Shown here: in pieces, positions 17,129 through 26,014 of the stretch
Numbering within the stretch: the first letter of the stretch is position 1
Layout of the letters: every line of letters starts with the position of its first letter
NCBI RefSeq assembly: GCF_000696095.1
Contig: NZ_BAYX01000002.1
Coordinates: forward strand, 62,001-126,000
Length of the DNA stretch: 64,000 nucleotides
Direction: 5' to 3'
DNA from: Rhizobium rhizogenes NBRC 13257
Lineage (GTDB): Bacteria > Pseudomonadota > Alphaproteobacteria > Rhizobiales > Rhizobiaceae
Notes under the pieces: generated by a model
Database searches by the model: none
What the model saw: only the letters and a program-made list of their open reading frames with translations
What the model was told of the DNA's origin: nothing
Program-made: the position numbers and the translations under genes

Positions 17129-17731
17129 ATGGCTTTCGAATTGCCTGAACTTCCCTACGATTACGATGCTCTTTCCCCCTTCATGTCGCGTGAGACTCTC
17201 GAGTATCACCACGACAAGCATCACAAGGCCTATGTCGACAACGGCAACAAGCTCGCTGCTGAAGCAGGCCTGTCCGATCTCTCGCTCGAAGAGATCGTGA
17301 AGAAGTCCTTCGGCACCAATGCTGGCCTCTTCAACAATGCTGCCCAGCATTACAACCACGTCCATTTCTGGAAGTGGATGAAGAAGGGCGGCGGCGGCAA
17401 CAAGCTGCCAGGCAAGCTCGAAGCTGCCTTCGCTTCCGATCTCGGCGGCTATGACAAGTTCAAGGCCGATTTCGCTGCTGCCGGCGCCACCCAGTTCGGC
17501 TCCGGCTGGGCCTGGGTTTCCGTCAAGAACGGCAAGCTCGAAATCTCCAAGACCCCGAACGGCGAAAACCCGCTGGTTCATGGTGCGACCCCGATCCTCG
17601 GCGTCGACGTCTGGGAACACTCCTACTACATCGACTACCGCAACCTGCGCCCGAAATACCTCGAGGCCTTCATCGACAGCCTGATCAACTGGGACTACGT
17701 CCTGGAGCGCTACGAAGCCGCCACGAAGTAA
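17129..17731 (+). CDS. sodB: Superoxide dismutase (Fe/Mn type)
   Basis: The 200-residue protein converts superoxide to peroxide and oxygen. Metal ligands are visible: His in LEYHHDKHH, His in NNAAQHYNHVHFWKWM, and Asp and His in GVDVWEHSYYIDY. The AAQHYNH...FW pattern with GGGGNKLPGKL is typical of alphaproteobacterial Fe/Mn SodB. The ATG at 17129 follows GAGGAG with 8-base spacing; an ATG two codons earlier is possible. A good terminator follows. The upstream 230 bp hold no gene. Confidence 0.95.
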   Translation: MAFELPELPYDYDALSPFMSRETLEYHHDKHHKAYVDNGNKLAAEAGLSDLSLEEIVKKSFGTNAGLFNNAAQHYNHVHFWKWMKKGGGGNKLPGKLEAAFASDLGGYDKFKADFAAAGATQFGSGWAWVSVKNGKLEISKTPNGENPLVHGATPILGVDVWEHSYYIDYRNLRPKYLEAFIDSLINWDYVLERYEAATK

Positions 17732-17756
17732 GTTTTGCCTTCCAGGCTTGCTTTTG

Positions 17757-17790
17757 CACCCGGCGCTGTCCAAGCGTCGGGTGTTTTCGT
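17757..17790 (+). terminator. Terminator after sodB
   Basis: The stem CACCCGGCGCT (17757-17767) pairs with AGCGTCGGGTG (17773-17783) with one G-T wobble, followed by TTTTCGT. Confidence 0.82.
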
Positions 17791-17843
17791 ATGTATCGTC
17801 CGATTACTAACCCGTCAGCCCAAGGAGGCTGCATGTCGTCTCC

Positions 17844-18692
17844 ATGTCGTCTCCATCCGCCCCGATCTTCCGTTTCGGCGTCGTCGCCGATCCGCAATAT
17901 GCTGCTCTCGAGCCCAATCTCGAGCTCGATCGCTATCCGGCAAAAAGCCTCGCCAAGCTCAAAGAGGCAATCACGGAATTCAACCGACACGACCTCGCCT
18001 TCGTCGTCACTCTCGGGGATATCATCGACCGGAATTGGCAGAGTTTCGACGATATCCTGCCGGTCTACGAGACCCTGCGGCATGAGCGGTATTTCCTGCT
18101 CGGTAATCACGATTTTGCGGTCGCGCCAGAGCATTTGGCGAAGGTCGCAAACCGCGTCGGGCTGTCGTCGGCCTATTATGACTTCGCCCGAGCCGGCTAT
18201 CGCTTCATTGCTCTCGACGGCAACGAGATCAGCCTGTTTGCTTCACCGGAAGGTGACCCGCGTCGCGATGAGGCCAAGGCTTTGATGAGGGCGCTGAATG
18301 ACGCCGGAGCGCCGAATTCGCACCGCTGGAATGGCGCTATCAGTGACACGCAATATGCCTGGCTCGCCACGAAGCTGAACGAGGCGAAGGCCGCGGGCGA
18401 GAAAGTCGTGGTCATGAACCACTATCCGGTTTTCCCGGAGAATTCGCACAACGCGATCGATAGCGAACGCCTGCTGGCGCTGTTCGCCGAACATGATCAC
18501 GTCATCGCCTATCTCAACGGCCACAACCATGCTGGCAATTTTGGCGTCGCCGACGGGACGTATTTCGTCAATTTCAAAGGCATGGTCGATACCGAAGACA
18601 ACAGCGCCTATGCGATCGTCACGGTCTACGAGGATCGGCTGGAGATCATCGGCTTCGGGCGTGAGGAGAGCAGGGTTCTGGCCTTGCACTAG
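17844..18692 (+). CDS. Mn-dependent ADP-ribose/CDP-alcohol diphosphatase-like phosphoesterase
   Basis: The 282-residue metallophosphoesterase has intact motifs: VVADPQY (D-x-Q variant), TLGDIIDR, LLGNHDF, VVMNHYPVF and NGHNHAGNF. The D-P-Q-Y and G-H-N-H-A-G pattern is that of the ADPRibase-Mn family, which hydrolyses ADP-ribose, CDP-choline and cyclic ADP-ribose. It is cytosolic. The start region is odd. An exact 11-bp tandem duplication (ATGTCGTCTCC at 17833-17843 and again at 17844-17854) leaves the ideal AAGGAGG site in front of the first, out-of-frame ATG; the coding ATG is 11 bp further on. Expression may therefore be reduced or reinitiation-dependent. Confidence 0.86.
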   Translation: MSSPSAPIFRFGVVADPQYAALEPNLELDRYPAKSLAKLKEAITEFNRHDLAFVVTLGDIIDRNWQSFDDILPVYETLRHERYFLLGNHDFAVAPEHLAKVANRVGLSSAYYDFARAGYRFIALDGNEISLFASPEGDPRRDEAKALMRALNDAGAPNSHRWNGAISDTQYAWLATKLNEAKAAGEKVVVMNHYPVFPENSHNAIDSERLLALFAEHDHVIAYLNGHNHAGNFGVADGTYFVNFKGMVDTEDNSAYAIVTVYEDRLEIIGFGREESRVLALH

Positions 18693-18696
18693 CGTC

Positions 18697-19593
18697 TCAT
18701 TCCGCCGCCACCCGCATCTCCGCTACGTCCCGTTTCGGCGGCGCGCCGAACATGCGGGTGTATTCGCGGCTGAATTGCGAGGCGCTTTCATAGCCGACCC
18801 GGTAGGCGGCATTCTCCACGTTGGCGCTGCCGGCAACCATCAGGCGGCGGGCTTCGAGCAGCCGCATCTGCTTTTGATATTGCAGTGGCGTCATCGAGGT
18901 CAGTGTCTTGAAATGCTGATGGAACGAGGAGGGGCTCATGCGCGCGGCGGCGGCAAGCTGCTCGATGCGTACCGGCTCGGCGAAATTGTCGCGCAGCAGG
19001 CGGATGGCGTCGGCAATGCGGCGCGTCTGGCTGTCAGGAAGCACCAGCTTGCAGACCTCGCCGCCGTTGAGGCCGGTGAGCAGCCAGAAACAGATTTCCC
19101 GCATGATTGCCGGATGGAGCACCGGAATAGCCCTCGGGGTCGCGAGCAGCCCGGTCAATCGCACCAGGCAATCGGCGAGCGGCTGGCTGAGGTCCTCGAC
19201 GAAGATGCCGAGACCTGCACCGCCCGTCGGCTTCGGCGGCACGTCGAGTTGCTCCATCACCTCGCGCATCATGCCGACATCGAATTCGAGCGAGATGGCG
19301 ATATAGGGCTTTTCCGGGCTTGCCTCGATCACCCGGCCGGCGGCGGGCAGCTCGATGCTGATGATGAGGGCTTGCATCTCGGCATAGTCGATCACCCGGT
19401 CGTGCAGCATCAATTGCTTCGCACCCTGGACGATGACGCAGAGCGCCGGCCTGTAGATCATCTTATGCGGCATCTTCGGCTCGCTCGAGCGCATGACGCA
19501 AAAGCCATCGATGCCGGTCCAAAAGACCCCGTTGTCGCCGCCATCACTGCTTTCGATGAACTGTATGAGCGCGTCTTTAAGGGCTGACGACAT
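18697..19593 (-). CDS. AraC-family regulator with AraC_N sensor domain
   Basis: The 298-residue protein has an N-terminal AraC_N (type I) sensor domain: PKMPHKMIYRPALCVIVQGAKQLMLHDRVIDYAEMQALIISIELPAAGRV. Its C-terminal DNA-binding domain contains IRLLRDNFAEPVRIEQLAAAARMSPSSFHQHFKTLTSMTPLQYQKQMRLLEARRLM and the second helix-turn-helix AAYRVGYESASQFSREYTRMFG. This architecture commonly activates a divergent oxidoreductase gene; here the divergent neighbour is an SDR. The ATG at 19593 follows GGAGACC; the longer open frame to 19800 overlaps the SDR start and is rejected. Confidence 0.9.
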   Translation of the reverse strand: MSSALKDALIQFIESSDGGDNGVFWTGIDGFCVMRSSEPKMPHKMIYRPALCVIVQGAKQLMLHDRVIDYAEMQALIISIELPAAGRVIEASPEKPYIAISLEFDVGMMREVMEQLDVPPKPTGGAGLGIFVEDLSQPLADCLVRLTGLLATPRAIPVLHPAIMREICFWLLTGLNGGEVCKLVLPDSQTRRIADAIRLLRDNFAEPVRIEQLAAAARMSPSSFHQHFKTLTSMTPLQYQKQMRLLEARRLMVAGSANVENAAYRVGYESASQFSREYTRMFGAPPKRDVAEMRVAAE

Positions 19594-19757
19594 CGGCGGT
19601 CTCCAGGGCAGGGGGCGAAGTGCCATCATCATAGCAGTGTAACGTCGGCCGGCAAGGCACTTGGAGGAATAGGCAAGAAATTCGAGAGTTCCGGCATTCA
19701 AGGAGATGGCAGGACGGGCGTAGATTTCTGTCATCAAGCATTCCCTGGAGAACGGCA

Positions 19758-20540
19758 ATGACAACCGAAAATATCGATAAATCAAAGGCAAAGATCGCAA
19801 TCGTCACGGGCGGCAGCCGTGGTCTCGGCCGCAACACGTCTGTCCATCTCGCCCATCGCGGCGTCGATAGCATCATCACCTACAACTCAAATCGGGCAGA
19901 AGCGGAAAGCGCGGTTGCCGAGATCGAGGCGCTCGGACGGAAGGCCGTGGCGTTGCAGCTCGATGCCGGCGACGTCGCCTCTTTTGACACGTTTGTGTCC
20001 GAGGTTGGACAGGCGCTGCGGAAAACTTGGGATCGCGATCGTTTCGATTTTCTCGTCAACAATGCCGGCGCATCCTATCATGCAGCTTTCACGGAAACGA
20101 CGGAAGCCGAGCTCGACAAGCTTTACAAAGTCCATTTCAAGGGCGTCTATTTTCTGACGCAGAAGCTGCTGCCCCTGATTGCGGATGGCGGTCGCATCGT
20201 CAACATCTCCTCCGGCCTTGCCCGTTTCAGCAATCCAGGCTCGTCTGCCTATGCGGCGATGAAGGGCGCGGTCGAGGTTCTCTCGCGGTATCTGGCCAAG
20301 GAGCTTGGCGCGCGTGGCATCACCGTCAATACCGTTGCGCCGGGCGCGATCGCGACCGATTTCAGTGGTGGCATGGTGCGCGACAATCCCGAGGTGAACA
20401 AGTTCGTCGCCTCCATGACGGCGCTCGGCCGCGTTGGCCTGCCCGATGACATCGGTCCGATGATCGCCTCGCTGCTGTCGGAGGATAATCGCTGGATCAA
20501 TGGTCAGCGGATCGAAGTGTCTGGCGGCATGATGCTCTAG
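19758..20540 (+). CDS. Short-chain dehydrogenase/reductase
   Basis: The 260-residue classical SDR has cofactor motif TGGSRGLGR near residues 17-25, NNAG in LVNNAGASY, catalytic Ser in NISSGLARFSNPGSSAYAAMKG (Y-x-x-x-K as YAAMK), and the C-terminal NGQRIEVSGGMML. The basic residue after the glycine motif (SRGLGR, then NSNRAEAE) suggests NADP(H). It is divergent from the AraC regulator across a 164-bp intergenic region, which probably holds the shared operator. Substrate unknown. Confidence 0.92.
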   Translation: MTTENIDKSKAKIAIVTGGSRGLGRNTSVHLAHRGVDSIITYNSNRAEAESAVAEIEALGRKAVALQLDAGDVASFDTFVSEVGQALRKTWDRDRFDFLVNNAGASYHAAFTETTEAELDKLYKVHFKGVYFLTQKLLPLIADGGRIVNISSGLARFSNPGSSAYAAMKGAVEVLSRYLAKELGARGITVNTVAPGAIATDFSGGMVRDNPEVNKFVASMTALGRVGLPDDIGPMIASLLSEDNRWINGQRIEVSGGMML

Positions 20541-20572
20541 ATAGAAGAGTATCGATTCAGTCGCCCCTGCCG

Positions 20573-21274
20573 TCAACCGCCGGCGGCTTGGGCATTCACC
20601 TGCCACCCATTCACCCAGATCTGCCGTAGCCCATCCCCTTCTCCCTTGAACCATGATCCCGCCGCTTCGCAACCTTCGATCCGATCGCTGCGGAAGTTGC
20701 GGATGGCCTGGCGCAATTCGCACCAGGCGACGATGTTGGCGGTTTCGGCGTAATAGATGAGGGCGATCGGGCGGATGATGCGCTCGGTGGCGCGGCCGAG
20801 TTCGTCGCGATAGGAGAGATCCAGTTTCTCCTCGTCGCGGATGGCGCGGCGCACCAGCGCCAGATCGATGGCGCCGGCCAGGGGTGCGGCAAAGCCCCAG
20901 GCATGCAGCGCATTGGCCTCGAATGTCTGGCGCAGCGGTGGCGGCACCGCACCGGCGATCTTGGCACTGACGCGCTTGGCGGCGAGCTTCAGTTCGTCGT
21001 CGCCGGTGCGCTCCAGCAGCGCCAGAGACAGCACGATTGCCTCCATCTCTTCAATCGAAAACATCAGCGGCGGCAGGTCGAAGCCGGGGCGCATGATATA
21101 GCCGATGCCGCGCCCGCCCTCGATCGGCACGCGCATCGCCTGCAGGGCGACGATGTCGCGATAGACCGAGCGTACCGTCACCTCCAGCCGCTCGGCGATG
21201 ACGGCCGCTGTCACCGGCTTTTTCGCCAGCCGCAGGATCTGGATGATCTCGAACAGGCGCGACGCCTTGCGCAT
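20573..21274 (-). CDS. YafY-type HTH/WYL transcriptional regulator
   Basis: The 233-residue protein has an N-terminal DeoR/HTH_11 winged helix (RLFEIIQILRLAKKPVTAAVIAERLEVTVRSVYRDIVALQAMRVPIEGGRGIGYIMRPG). A C-terminal WYL domain follows (ALIYYAETANIVAWCELRQAIRNFRSDRIEGCEAAGSWF), a fold that senses nucleic-acid-like or small ligands. It is divergent from a LysE-family exporter, 128 bp away, a typical regulator-exporter arrangement. Confidence 0.9.
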   Translation of the reverse strand: MRKASRLFEIIQILRLAKKPVTAAVIAERLEVTVRSVYRDIVALQAMRVPIEGGRGIGYIMRPGFDLPPLMFSIEEMEAIVLSLALLERTGDDELKLAAKRVSAKIAGAVPPPLRQTFEANALHAWGFAAPLAGAIDLALVRRAIRDEEKLDLSYRDELGRATERIIRPIALIYYAETANIVAWCELRQAIRNFRSDRIEGCEAAGSWFKGEGDGLRQIWVNGWQVNAQAAGG

Positions 21275-21402
21275 TTCATCCTCCCGGCTTGAAGGCTCGT
21301 GACAATACCCTGTCAGTTGGACTGAACTATAAGACTGCCTATCGATTTGAAAATCAACAAATTCTTCCGCGGATCACCCGCACGAGACGATAGGCAACTG
21401 AC

Positions 21403-22038
21403 ATGGGCTATACCGAAAATCTCTGGCTTTTCTTTCTCCTTCTCTTCGGCATCATCATCGTTCCGGGCATGGACATGCTCTTCGTGCTGGCCAATTCGCT
21501 GACCGGCGGGCGCAACAGGGGTTTGGCCGCGACCGGCGGCATCATGCTGGGTGGCGCGGTGCATTCGCTGAACGGCGCGCTCGGCGTCGGCCTGCTGATG
21601 CATTTTGTGCCGGTCCTCTTCAATCCGTTGCTCCTTGCCGGCGCCGGCTACATGGCCTTTATCGGCATTACGCTGATGCGTAGCTCGATCACTGTCGGCG
21701 ATCAGGGGCCGGCCGGTAGCCGCTCCGCCTGGAAGGCCTTCCGCCAAGGCGCGGTCACCTGCCTGATCAACCCCAAGGCCTATCTCTTCATCCTCGCCGT
21801 CTATCCGCAGTTTCTGAAGCCGGACTACGGCCCGATCTGGATACAGGCGACCATCATGGGATTGATGACTGTCGCCACGCAGTTCCTCATCTATGGCGGG
21901 CTCGCCGTCACCGCCGGCCGCAGCCGCGATCTGTTGGTTGCCAACCCCGTGGCCACCGCCTTTGCCGGGCGTGCCGCCGGGCTGCTCCTCTTTGCGGTCT
22001 CGGTCTTCACCGTCTGGGAGGGCTGGAGGACGGCGTGA
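21403..22038 (+). CDS. LysE/RhtB-family amino-acid exporter
   Basis: The 211-residue membrane protein has about six hydrophobic segments and the family N-terminal signature GIIIVPGMDMLFVLANSLTGGRNRGLAATGG. The central segment CLINPKAYLFILAVYPQF matches the LysE/RhtB family of amino-acid exporters. The substrate is not predictable. It probably exports a metabolite sensed by the divergent WYL regulator. No strong ribosome site precedes the ATG. Confidence 0.9.
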   Translation: MGYTENLWLFFLLLFGIIIVPGMDMLFVLANSLTGGRNRGLAATGGIMLGGAVHSLNGALGVGLLMHFVPVLFNPLLLAGAGYMAFIGITLMRSSITVGDQGPAGSRSAWKAFRQGAVTCLINPKAYLFILAVYPQFLKPDYGPIWIQATIMGLMTVATQFLIYGGLAVTAGRSRDLLVANPVATAFAGRAAGLLLFAVSVFTVWEGWRTA

Positions 22039-22193
22039 GGGCCGGCTCATGTCTCGAATATGACACTGATTTTGCTCAGCTCTCACCACTTTGTGACTTC
22101 ATCGCCTGCGCGGAAAACGGCAAACATGCTAGCGTGATGACGCGCCGACCGCATCCGCGGTCCTGATCACATCCGCAGAGGTAGGAGAAGCAT

Positions 22194-22640
22194 ATGAAAT
22201 GGAGAGCGATTGTGGTGGCGACGGCTCTGGCCGGCGTTGCCTTTGGTTCGGTCCTGGCGGCCGATGGCGGTACGCATGATGCCCGTATCGCGTTGATGAA
22301 GAAGATCGGCGGCGCGACCGGCGCTCTCGGCGCCATCGCCAAGGGTGAGAAGCCCTACGACGCCGAAATCGTCAAGGCCTCGCTGACGACGATCGCCGAG
22401 ACGGCCAAAGCTTTCCCGGATCAGTTCAACCCCGACAGCGACAAGACCGATGCCGAGGTCAATCCGAAGATCTGGGATAACCTCGATGACTTCAAGGCCA
22501 AGGCCGCCAAGCTGTCCACCGATGCGGAGACAGCACTTGCGCAGCTCCCAGCCGACCAGGCGGGCGTTGGTGCGACGCTGAAGACCCTGGGCGGCAATTG
22601 CGGCGCCTGTCATCAGGCCTACCGCATCAAGAAGGACTAG
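22194..22640 (+). CDS. Cytochrome c' / c556 family protein
   Basis: The 148-residue periplasmic four-helix-bundle cytochrome has a signal peptide (cleavage after VLA near residue 22). Its heme-binding motif is C136-G-A-C139-H140 near the C-terminus, and Met35 (RIALMKKIGG) sits in the place of the sixth ligand in c556. Cytochromes c' bind NO, and c556 members transfer electrons; the Met suggests a six-coordinate c556-like heme. AGGAG precedes the start. It is followed by a terminator and then a diheme cytochrome. Confidence 0.92.
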   Translation: MKWRAIVVATALAGVAFGSVLAADGGTHDARIALMKKIGGATGALGAIAKGEKPYDAEIVKASLTTIAETAKAFPDQFNPDSDKTDAEVNPKIWDNLDDFKAKAAKLSTDAETALAQLPADQAGVGATLKTLGGNCGACHQAYRIKKD

Positions 22641-22678
22641 CGGTAGGCCGGCATCGTCCGGAAATCAGGTTAGACATC

Positions 22679-22715
22679 CGCACCGGCTTTGCCGCCGGTG
22701 TGGATTTTAGTATTT
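22679..22715 (+). terminator. Terminator after the cytochrome c' gene
   Basis: The stem CACCGGC (22681-22687) and GCCGGTG (22694-22700), extended by flanking pairs, is followed by GGATTTTAGTATTTT. Confidence 0.75.
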
Positions 22716-22746
22716 TATGATGTGGGTTGAATGGAAGGGGTGAGGC

Positions 22747-23661
22747 ATGGTTGCGCGATTTGTCCGGTGGCTGCTCTGTCTCGTCGGCCTCGCCATCATC
22801 GGCTTCGGCGCCTTTTATGTCGTCACCGGACCATCGCCCCTGCCGGCAAGCCATTGGGCAAATCTCGGTGATCCCGATATCAAGAACGGTGAGATGGTCT
22901 TTTGGGCCGGTGGCTGCACGAGCTGTCATGCCGCATCCGGCGCGCAAGGCGATGCAAAGCTGGTGTTGTCTGGCGGGCTGGCGCTGGCCAGCCCCTTCGG
23001 CACCTTCTATGTCCCGAATATCTCGCCTGATGAAAAGGCCGGTCTCGGCAGCTGGACGCTGGCCGATTTCGGAAATGCCATGAAGCGCGGCGTCGGCAAA
23101 AACGGCGAACATCTCTATCCGTCCTTCCCCTACGGCTCATACGCCCGCATGAGCGACAAGGATATCAACGATCTCTGGGGCTTCCTGAAGACCTTGCCGA
23201 AGAGCGACAATGTCGCCCCGCCGCATGAGCTGCCGTTCCCCTTCAATATCAGGCTGACGCTCGGCGGCTGGAAATTTCTCTATTTCAACGATCAGCCGCG
23301 CGTCGTCCTCGCCAATGCCGACGACAAGATCAGGCGCGGCCAATATCTGGTCGAAGGCCCCGGTCATTGCGGCGAATGCCATACCCCGCGCGACGCCCTC
23401 GGCGGCTTCCTTAGGGATCAGTGGCTGGCCGGTGCACCGAACCCGGAAGGCAAGGGCAACATCCCCGATATCACCCCCGGCTCGAAGGCGATCAGCAGCT
23501 GGAGCGCCGGCGATATCGCCACCTATCTCGAAACCGGCTTCACCCCCGACTATGATTCCGCCGGCGGCTCGATGGCCGAAGTACAGCAGAACATTGCGCA
23601 TCTCCCGGCCGCTGACCGCGAGGCGATCGCGGCCTATCTGAAGGCGCTGCCGGCGCGATGA
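22747..23661 (+). CDS. Membrane-anchored diheme c-type cytochrome
   Basis: The 304-residue protein has an N-terminal anchor (residues 7-28) and two heme motifs, C57-T-S-C60-H61 and C208-G-E-C211-H212. The phrases GCTSCHAASG, FGTFYVPNISPD and GECHTPRDALGG resemble the cytochrome subunit of membrane alcohol or aldehyde dehydrogenases, though that subunit is usually triheme and longer. No dehydrogenase subunit is adjacent. It follows the cytochrome c' gene after a terminator. The start has AAGGGGTGAGG close upstream. Confidence 0.9.
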   Translation: MVARFVRWLLCLVGLAIIGFGAFYVVTGPSPLPASHWANLGDPDIKNGEMVFWAGGCTSCHAASGAQGDAKLVLSGGLALASPFGTFYVPNISPDEKAGLGSWTLADFGNAMKRGVGKNGEHLYPSFPYGSYARMSDKDINDLWGFLKTLPKSDNVAPPHELPFPFNIRLTLGGWKFLYFNDQPRVVLANADDKIRRGQYLVEGPGHCGECHTPRDALGGFLRDQWLAGAPNPEGKGNIPDITPGSKAISSWSAGDIATYLETGFTPDYDSAGGSMAEVQQNIAHLPAADREAIAAYLKALPAR

Positions 23662-23677
23662 GCGCGCGTGCCTGCTC

Positions 23678-24448
23678 TCAGATTCGCTTTGCTAGATAGA
23701 GATGTGTTTCGTAGCGAAGCTCAAACTCTCCGCCATGTGCAGCGATCACCTCCGCGATTGCCCCAAGTAGAGCCTCCCTCTGCTCATCCGCCAGAAGCCG
23801 ATGGCCTGAGAGCGTGCGGAGCAGGTCGGTATAGCTTGTGGTGCTATGCATCCGGCTCCAGGGATAGCAGCGGTGCGTTACCGGCCCGAAATGCTCGGAC
23901 TCTTCGAATAGCGCCGCAAAGAAGCCACCCGGCAAATACCAAGCTTCTGCTGGTGGGCCGGAGAGGGATGGCGCGTATTGCGAATAGATGCGGGCAAACT
24001 CCGGGCCGAGCGGCGATGCCGGCGGCAGCGGTACGTTACCGAAAACGGCAAGCGTTCCATCCGGCGTGAGCTGCGCGGCTGTCTTGGCAAAGCGGATCTC
24101 CGGCGCAACCCAGTGAAAGGACTGGGCGGCAAGTGCGAGCTTGAAGGCTGCCGGTTCGCCCGGCCAGGCTTCGAAGGTCGATTCCGTGAAGCGGATATTG
24201 GGAAACTCGGCCAGGTTTTCCCGCGCGATGCCGATCAGCTCCGAACCGGGATCGAGCGCGAGGACGGAAAAGCCACGGCGTGCCAACCCTTGCGTCGCTT
24301 GTCCCGTGCCACAGCCGATTTCGAGGATGCGATCCTTAGCGGCCAAATCGGCGAAGGCAACGATGTCGTCGAAGAGCGGCTCGGGATAAACAGGGCGGGC
24401 GCCGCCATAAAGGGCTGCCACGCCGTCAAAAGTAAACCGCTGTTCCAA
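23678..24448 (-). CDS. Class I SAM-dependent methyltransferase
   Basis: The 256-residue protein has SAM motif I ILEIGCGTGQATQGLARRG at about residues 39-57, motif II LALDPGSE and motif III LALAAQSFHWV. Substrate and pathway unknown. It converges on the diheme cytochrome gene and is transcribed divergently from the C39-like protease gene, with about 110 bp between starts. Confidence 0.88.
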   Translation of the reverse strand: MEQRFTFDGVAALYGGARPVYPEPLFDDIVAFADLAAKDRILEIGCGTGQATQGLARRGFSVLALDPGSELIGIARENLAEFPNIRFTESTFEAWPGEPAAFKLALAAQSFHWVAPEIRFAKTAAQLTPDGTLAVFGNVPLPPASPLGPEFARIYSQYAPSLSGPPAEAWYLPGGFFAALFEESEHFGPVTHRCYPWSRMHSTTSYTDLLRTLSGHRLLADEQREALLGAIAEVIAAHGGEFELRYETHLYLAKRI

Positions 24449-24558
24449 GGGTATATCCTCAGTTGAGAAATCGCGGACGCATAGCCTTTTTTCTAGCGTA
24501 TTTGCGTTGAACTTTACAGCTCGGTGAGCTCGGAATGCAGCAACGGGAGAGGGTGGCC

Positions 24559-25185
24559 GTGGACATAGCGGTGAAGCAGAAAGTTCCTTATTTCAGCCAA
24601 TGGGAAACGCCTGACATGACGCTGGCCGTGGTGGCCGAGGGCGCGCAGACAGCTTTGTTGAAGGACCCGCTCTGGGCATCTTCAGGGGCTCGCAATGTCG
24701 AGGACTACGCCCGTTGGGCCGGCAATCTTTGCGGCATGGCCTGCCTGAAGATGGTTCTCGCCGCCCGCACCGGCCGGACGATGCCGATCATGGATCTGGC
24801 CATGGGATGCAAGGATTATGGCGGCTATGTCGAAGAGGCGGACGGCAGGATCAAAGGCTTGATCTATGCGCCTTTCGTTCCCTTCGTCAAAGACAGGTTC
24901 GGTCTGGACGCCAAGGTCGTCACCGGGATTTCTGTCGGAGATATCGGCGATATCCTGGCGCAATCGGAATTCTTCGTTGCGTCCGTGCACCATTCCATCC
25001 GCTGGTCCGATACCGAGCCGCCATCGAAGGGCGGACATCTCGTGCTGGTGACTGCGGTCGATGCAGGCTCAGTCCGCTTTCACAATCCCTCCGGACATGA
25101 AGTTGCTACCCGCGAAAATGTGGAGCTGCCGCTAGAGATATTCGGCCGCTTCTTCGCCGGGCGCGGGATCGCCATCGATCGCTGA
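24559..25185 (+). CDS. C39-like papain-fold cysteine peptidase, solitary
   Basis: The 208-residue protein begins MDIAVKQKVPYFSQWETPDMTLAV. It has a Cys58/Cys62 pair in WAGNLCGMACLKMVL, His160 in SKGGHLVLVTAVD and Asn176 in VRFHNPSGH, the Cys-His-Asn order of C39-type (bacteriocin-peptidase-like) papain folds. No ABC transporter or signal peptide is present, so it is a stand-alone cytosolic enzyme or an inactive homologue. The GTG at 24559 follows GGGAGAGGG; an ATG at 24535 is the alternative. Substrate unknown. Confidence 0.72.
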   Translation: MDIAVKQKVPYFSQWETPDMTLAVVAEGAQTALLKDPLWASSGARNVEDYARWAGNLCGMACLKMVLAARTGRTMPIMDLAMGCKDYGGYVEEADGRIKGLIYAPFVPFVKDRFGLDAKVVTGISVGDIGDILAQSEFFVASVHHSIRWSDTEPPSKGGHLVLVTAVDAGSVRFHNPSGHEVATRENVELPLEIFGRFFAGRGIAIDR

Positions 25186-25224
25186 CGATAGGAAGGTCAA
25201 CGGCGATCCCGGGTAAGGCCGGCA

Positions 25225-25713
25225 TCAGGCCAGTGCCTGGAGATAGCGCATGCCGGTGACCGGGCGCGGCTTGAAATCCATATGTTCGTAGAAGCGATGC
25301 GCCTGGACATTGCCGGTTGCCGCGCCGACGGAGAGGAAGCTGCAGCCGGCCTTGCGGGCGACGTCTCGGGCGCGGTCGACCAGATGCTGGCCGATGCCGT
25401 GGCCGCGATGACCGTCGCGCACGAAGAGGTGATGCAGGTCCATGCCGCGCTGGCCTTCCTGCGCCTTGTAGAGCGGTACGAGAATGGCGTAGCCGATCAA
25501 TCCGTTCTCGCCTTCGGCCACCAGCGCCGTGATCCATGGCAGCGGGCCGAAGAGATCGCGCTCAAGCTGTTCCGGCGTTGTGCCGGAGGGGTCGCCGTGA
25601 TGGGCGGCGAGCAGCCGGATCATGTCGTTCAGCTCCGGCATGTCGCGCGGATGCGCGCTGCGGATGGTCAGCACCGGCGGGCGGAGAAGGGAAATTTCGC
25701 TATCGTCTAGCAT
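25225..25713 (-). CDS. GNAT-family N-acetyltransferase
   Basis: The 162-residue protein has the acetyl-CoA loop HHLFVRDGHRGHGIGQHLVDRARDVARKAG (Q/R-x-x-G-x-G/A form) and a following VGAATGNVQAHRFYEHMDF, the GNAT motif B region. The ATG at 25713 follows AAGGACG; the frame is open to 25794 without support. It converges on the protease gene, 39 bp apart. Target unknown. Confidence 0.86.
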   Translation of the reverse strand: MLDDSEISLLRPPVLTIRSAHPRDMPELNDMIRLLAAHHGDPSGTTPEQLERDLFGPLPWITALVAEGENGLIGYAILVPLYKAQEGQRGMDLHHLFVRDGHRGHGIGQHLVDRARDVARKAGCSFLSVGAATGNVQAHRFYEHMDFKPRPVTGMRYLQALA

Positions 25714-25761
25714 GGCATTTCGCGTCCTTGTTTCGAATGAGCCGTCAGGACGCTGCTGATA

Positions 25762-25790
25762 CAACAAAGCCGCCTGACGGCGGCTTGTTG
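25762..25790. promoter_or_regulatory. Hairpin upstream of the GNAT gene
   Basis: AAGCCGCC-TGAC-GGCGGCTT, extended by CAAC/GTTG with one bulged A, forms a strong stem about 50 bp upstream of the GNAT start. There is no long U-run on either strand, so a plain terminator is doubtful. The rest of the 340-bp gap before dmeR shows only the DmeR operator described separately. Confidence 0.4.
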
Positions 25791-26014
25791 ACAATATGAT
25801 CTGTCCAGCCGCCCTTTACAGGTACAGCCAAAAATACGAGCAGGTGTGGAGCGCGTTCTTGATCATGGGCGCATCAATGATCCGGAATGGCGGATTTGTC
25901 AATGGGGGCCACCTGCTCGCTCAGCCGAGCCACTCTTCAGCATCGAGACCGCCGTTAGGGCGCGTCAGTCTATCGCACTCAGTTCCATCGAACGAGGGTT
26001 TGCTCGTGGCGTCA

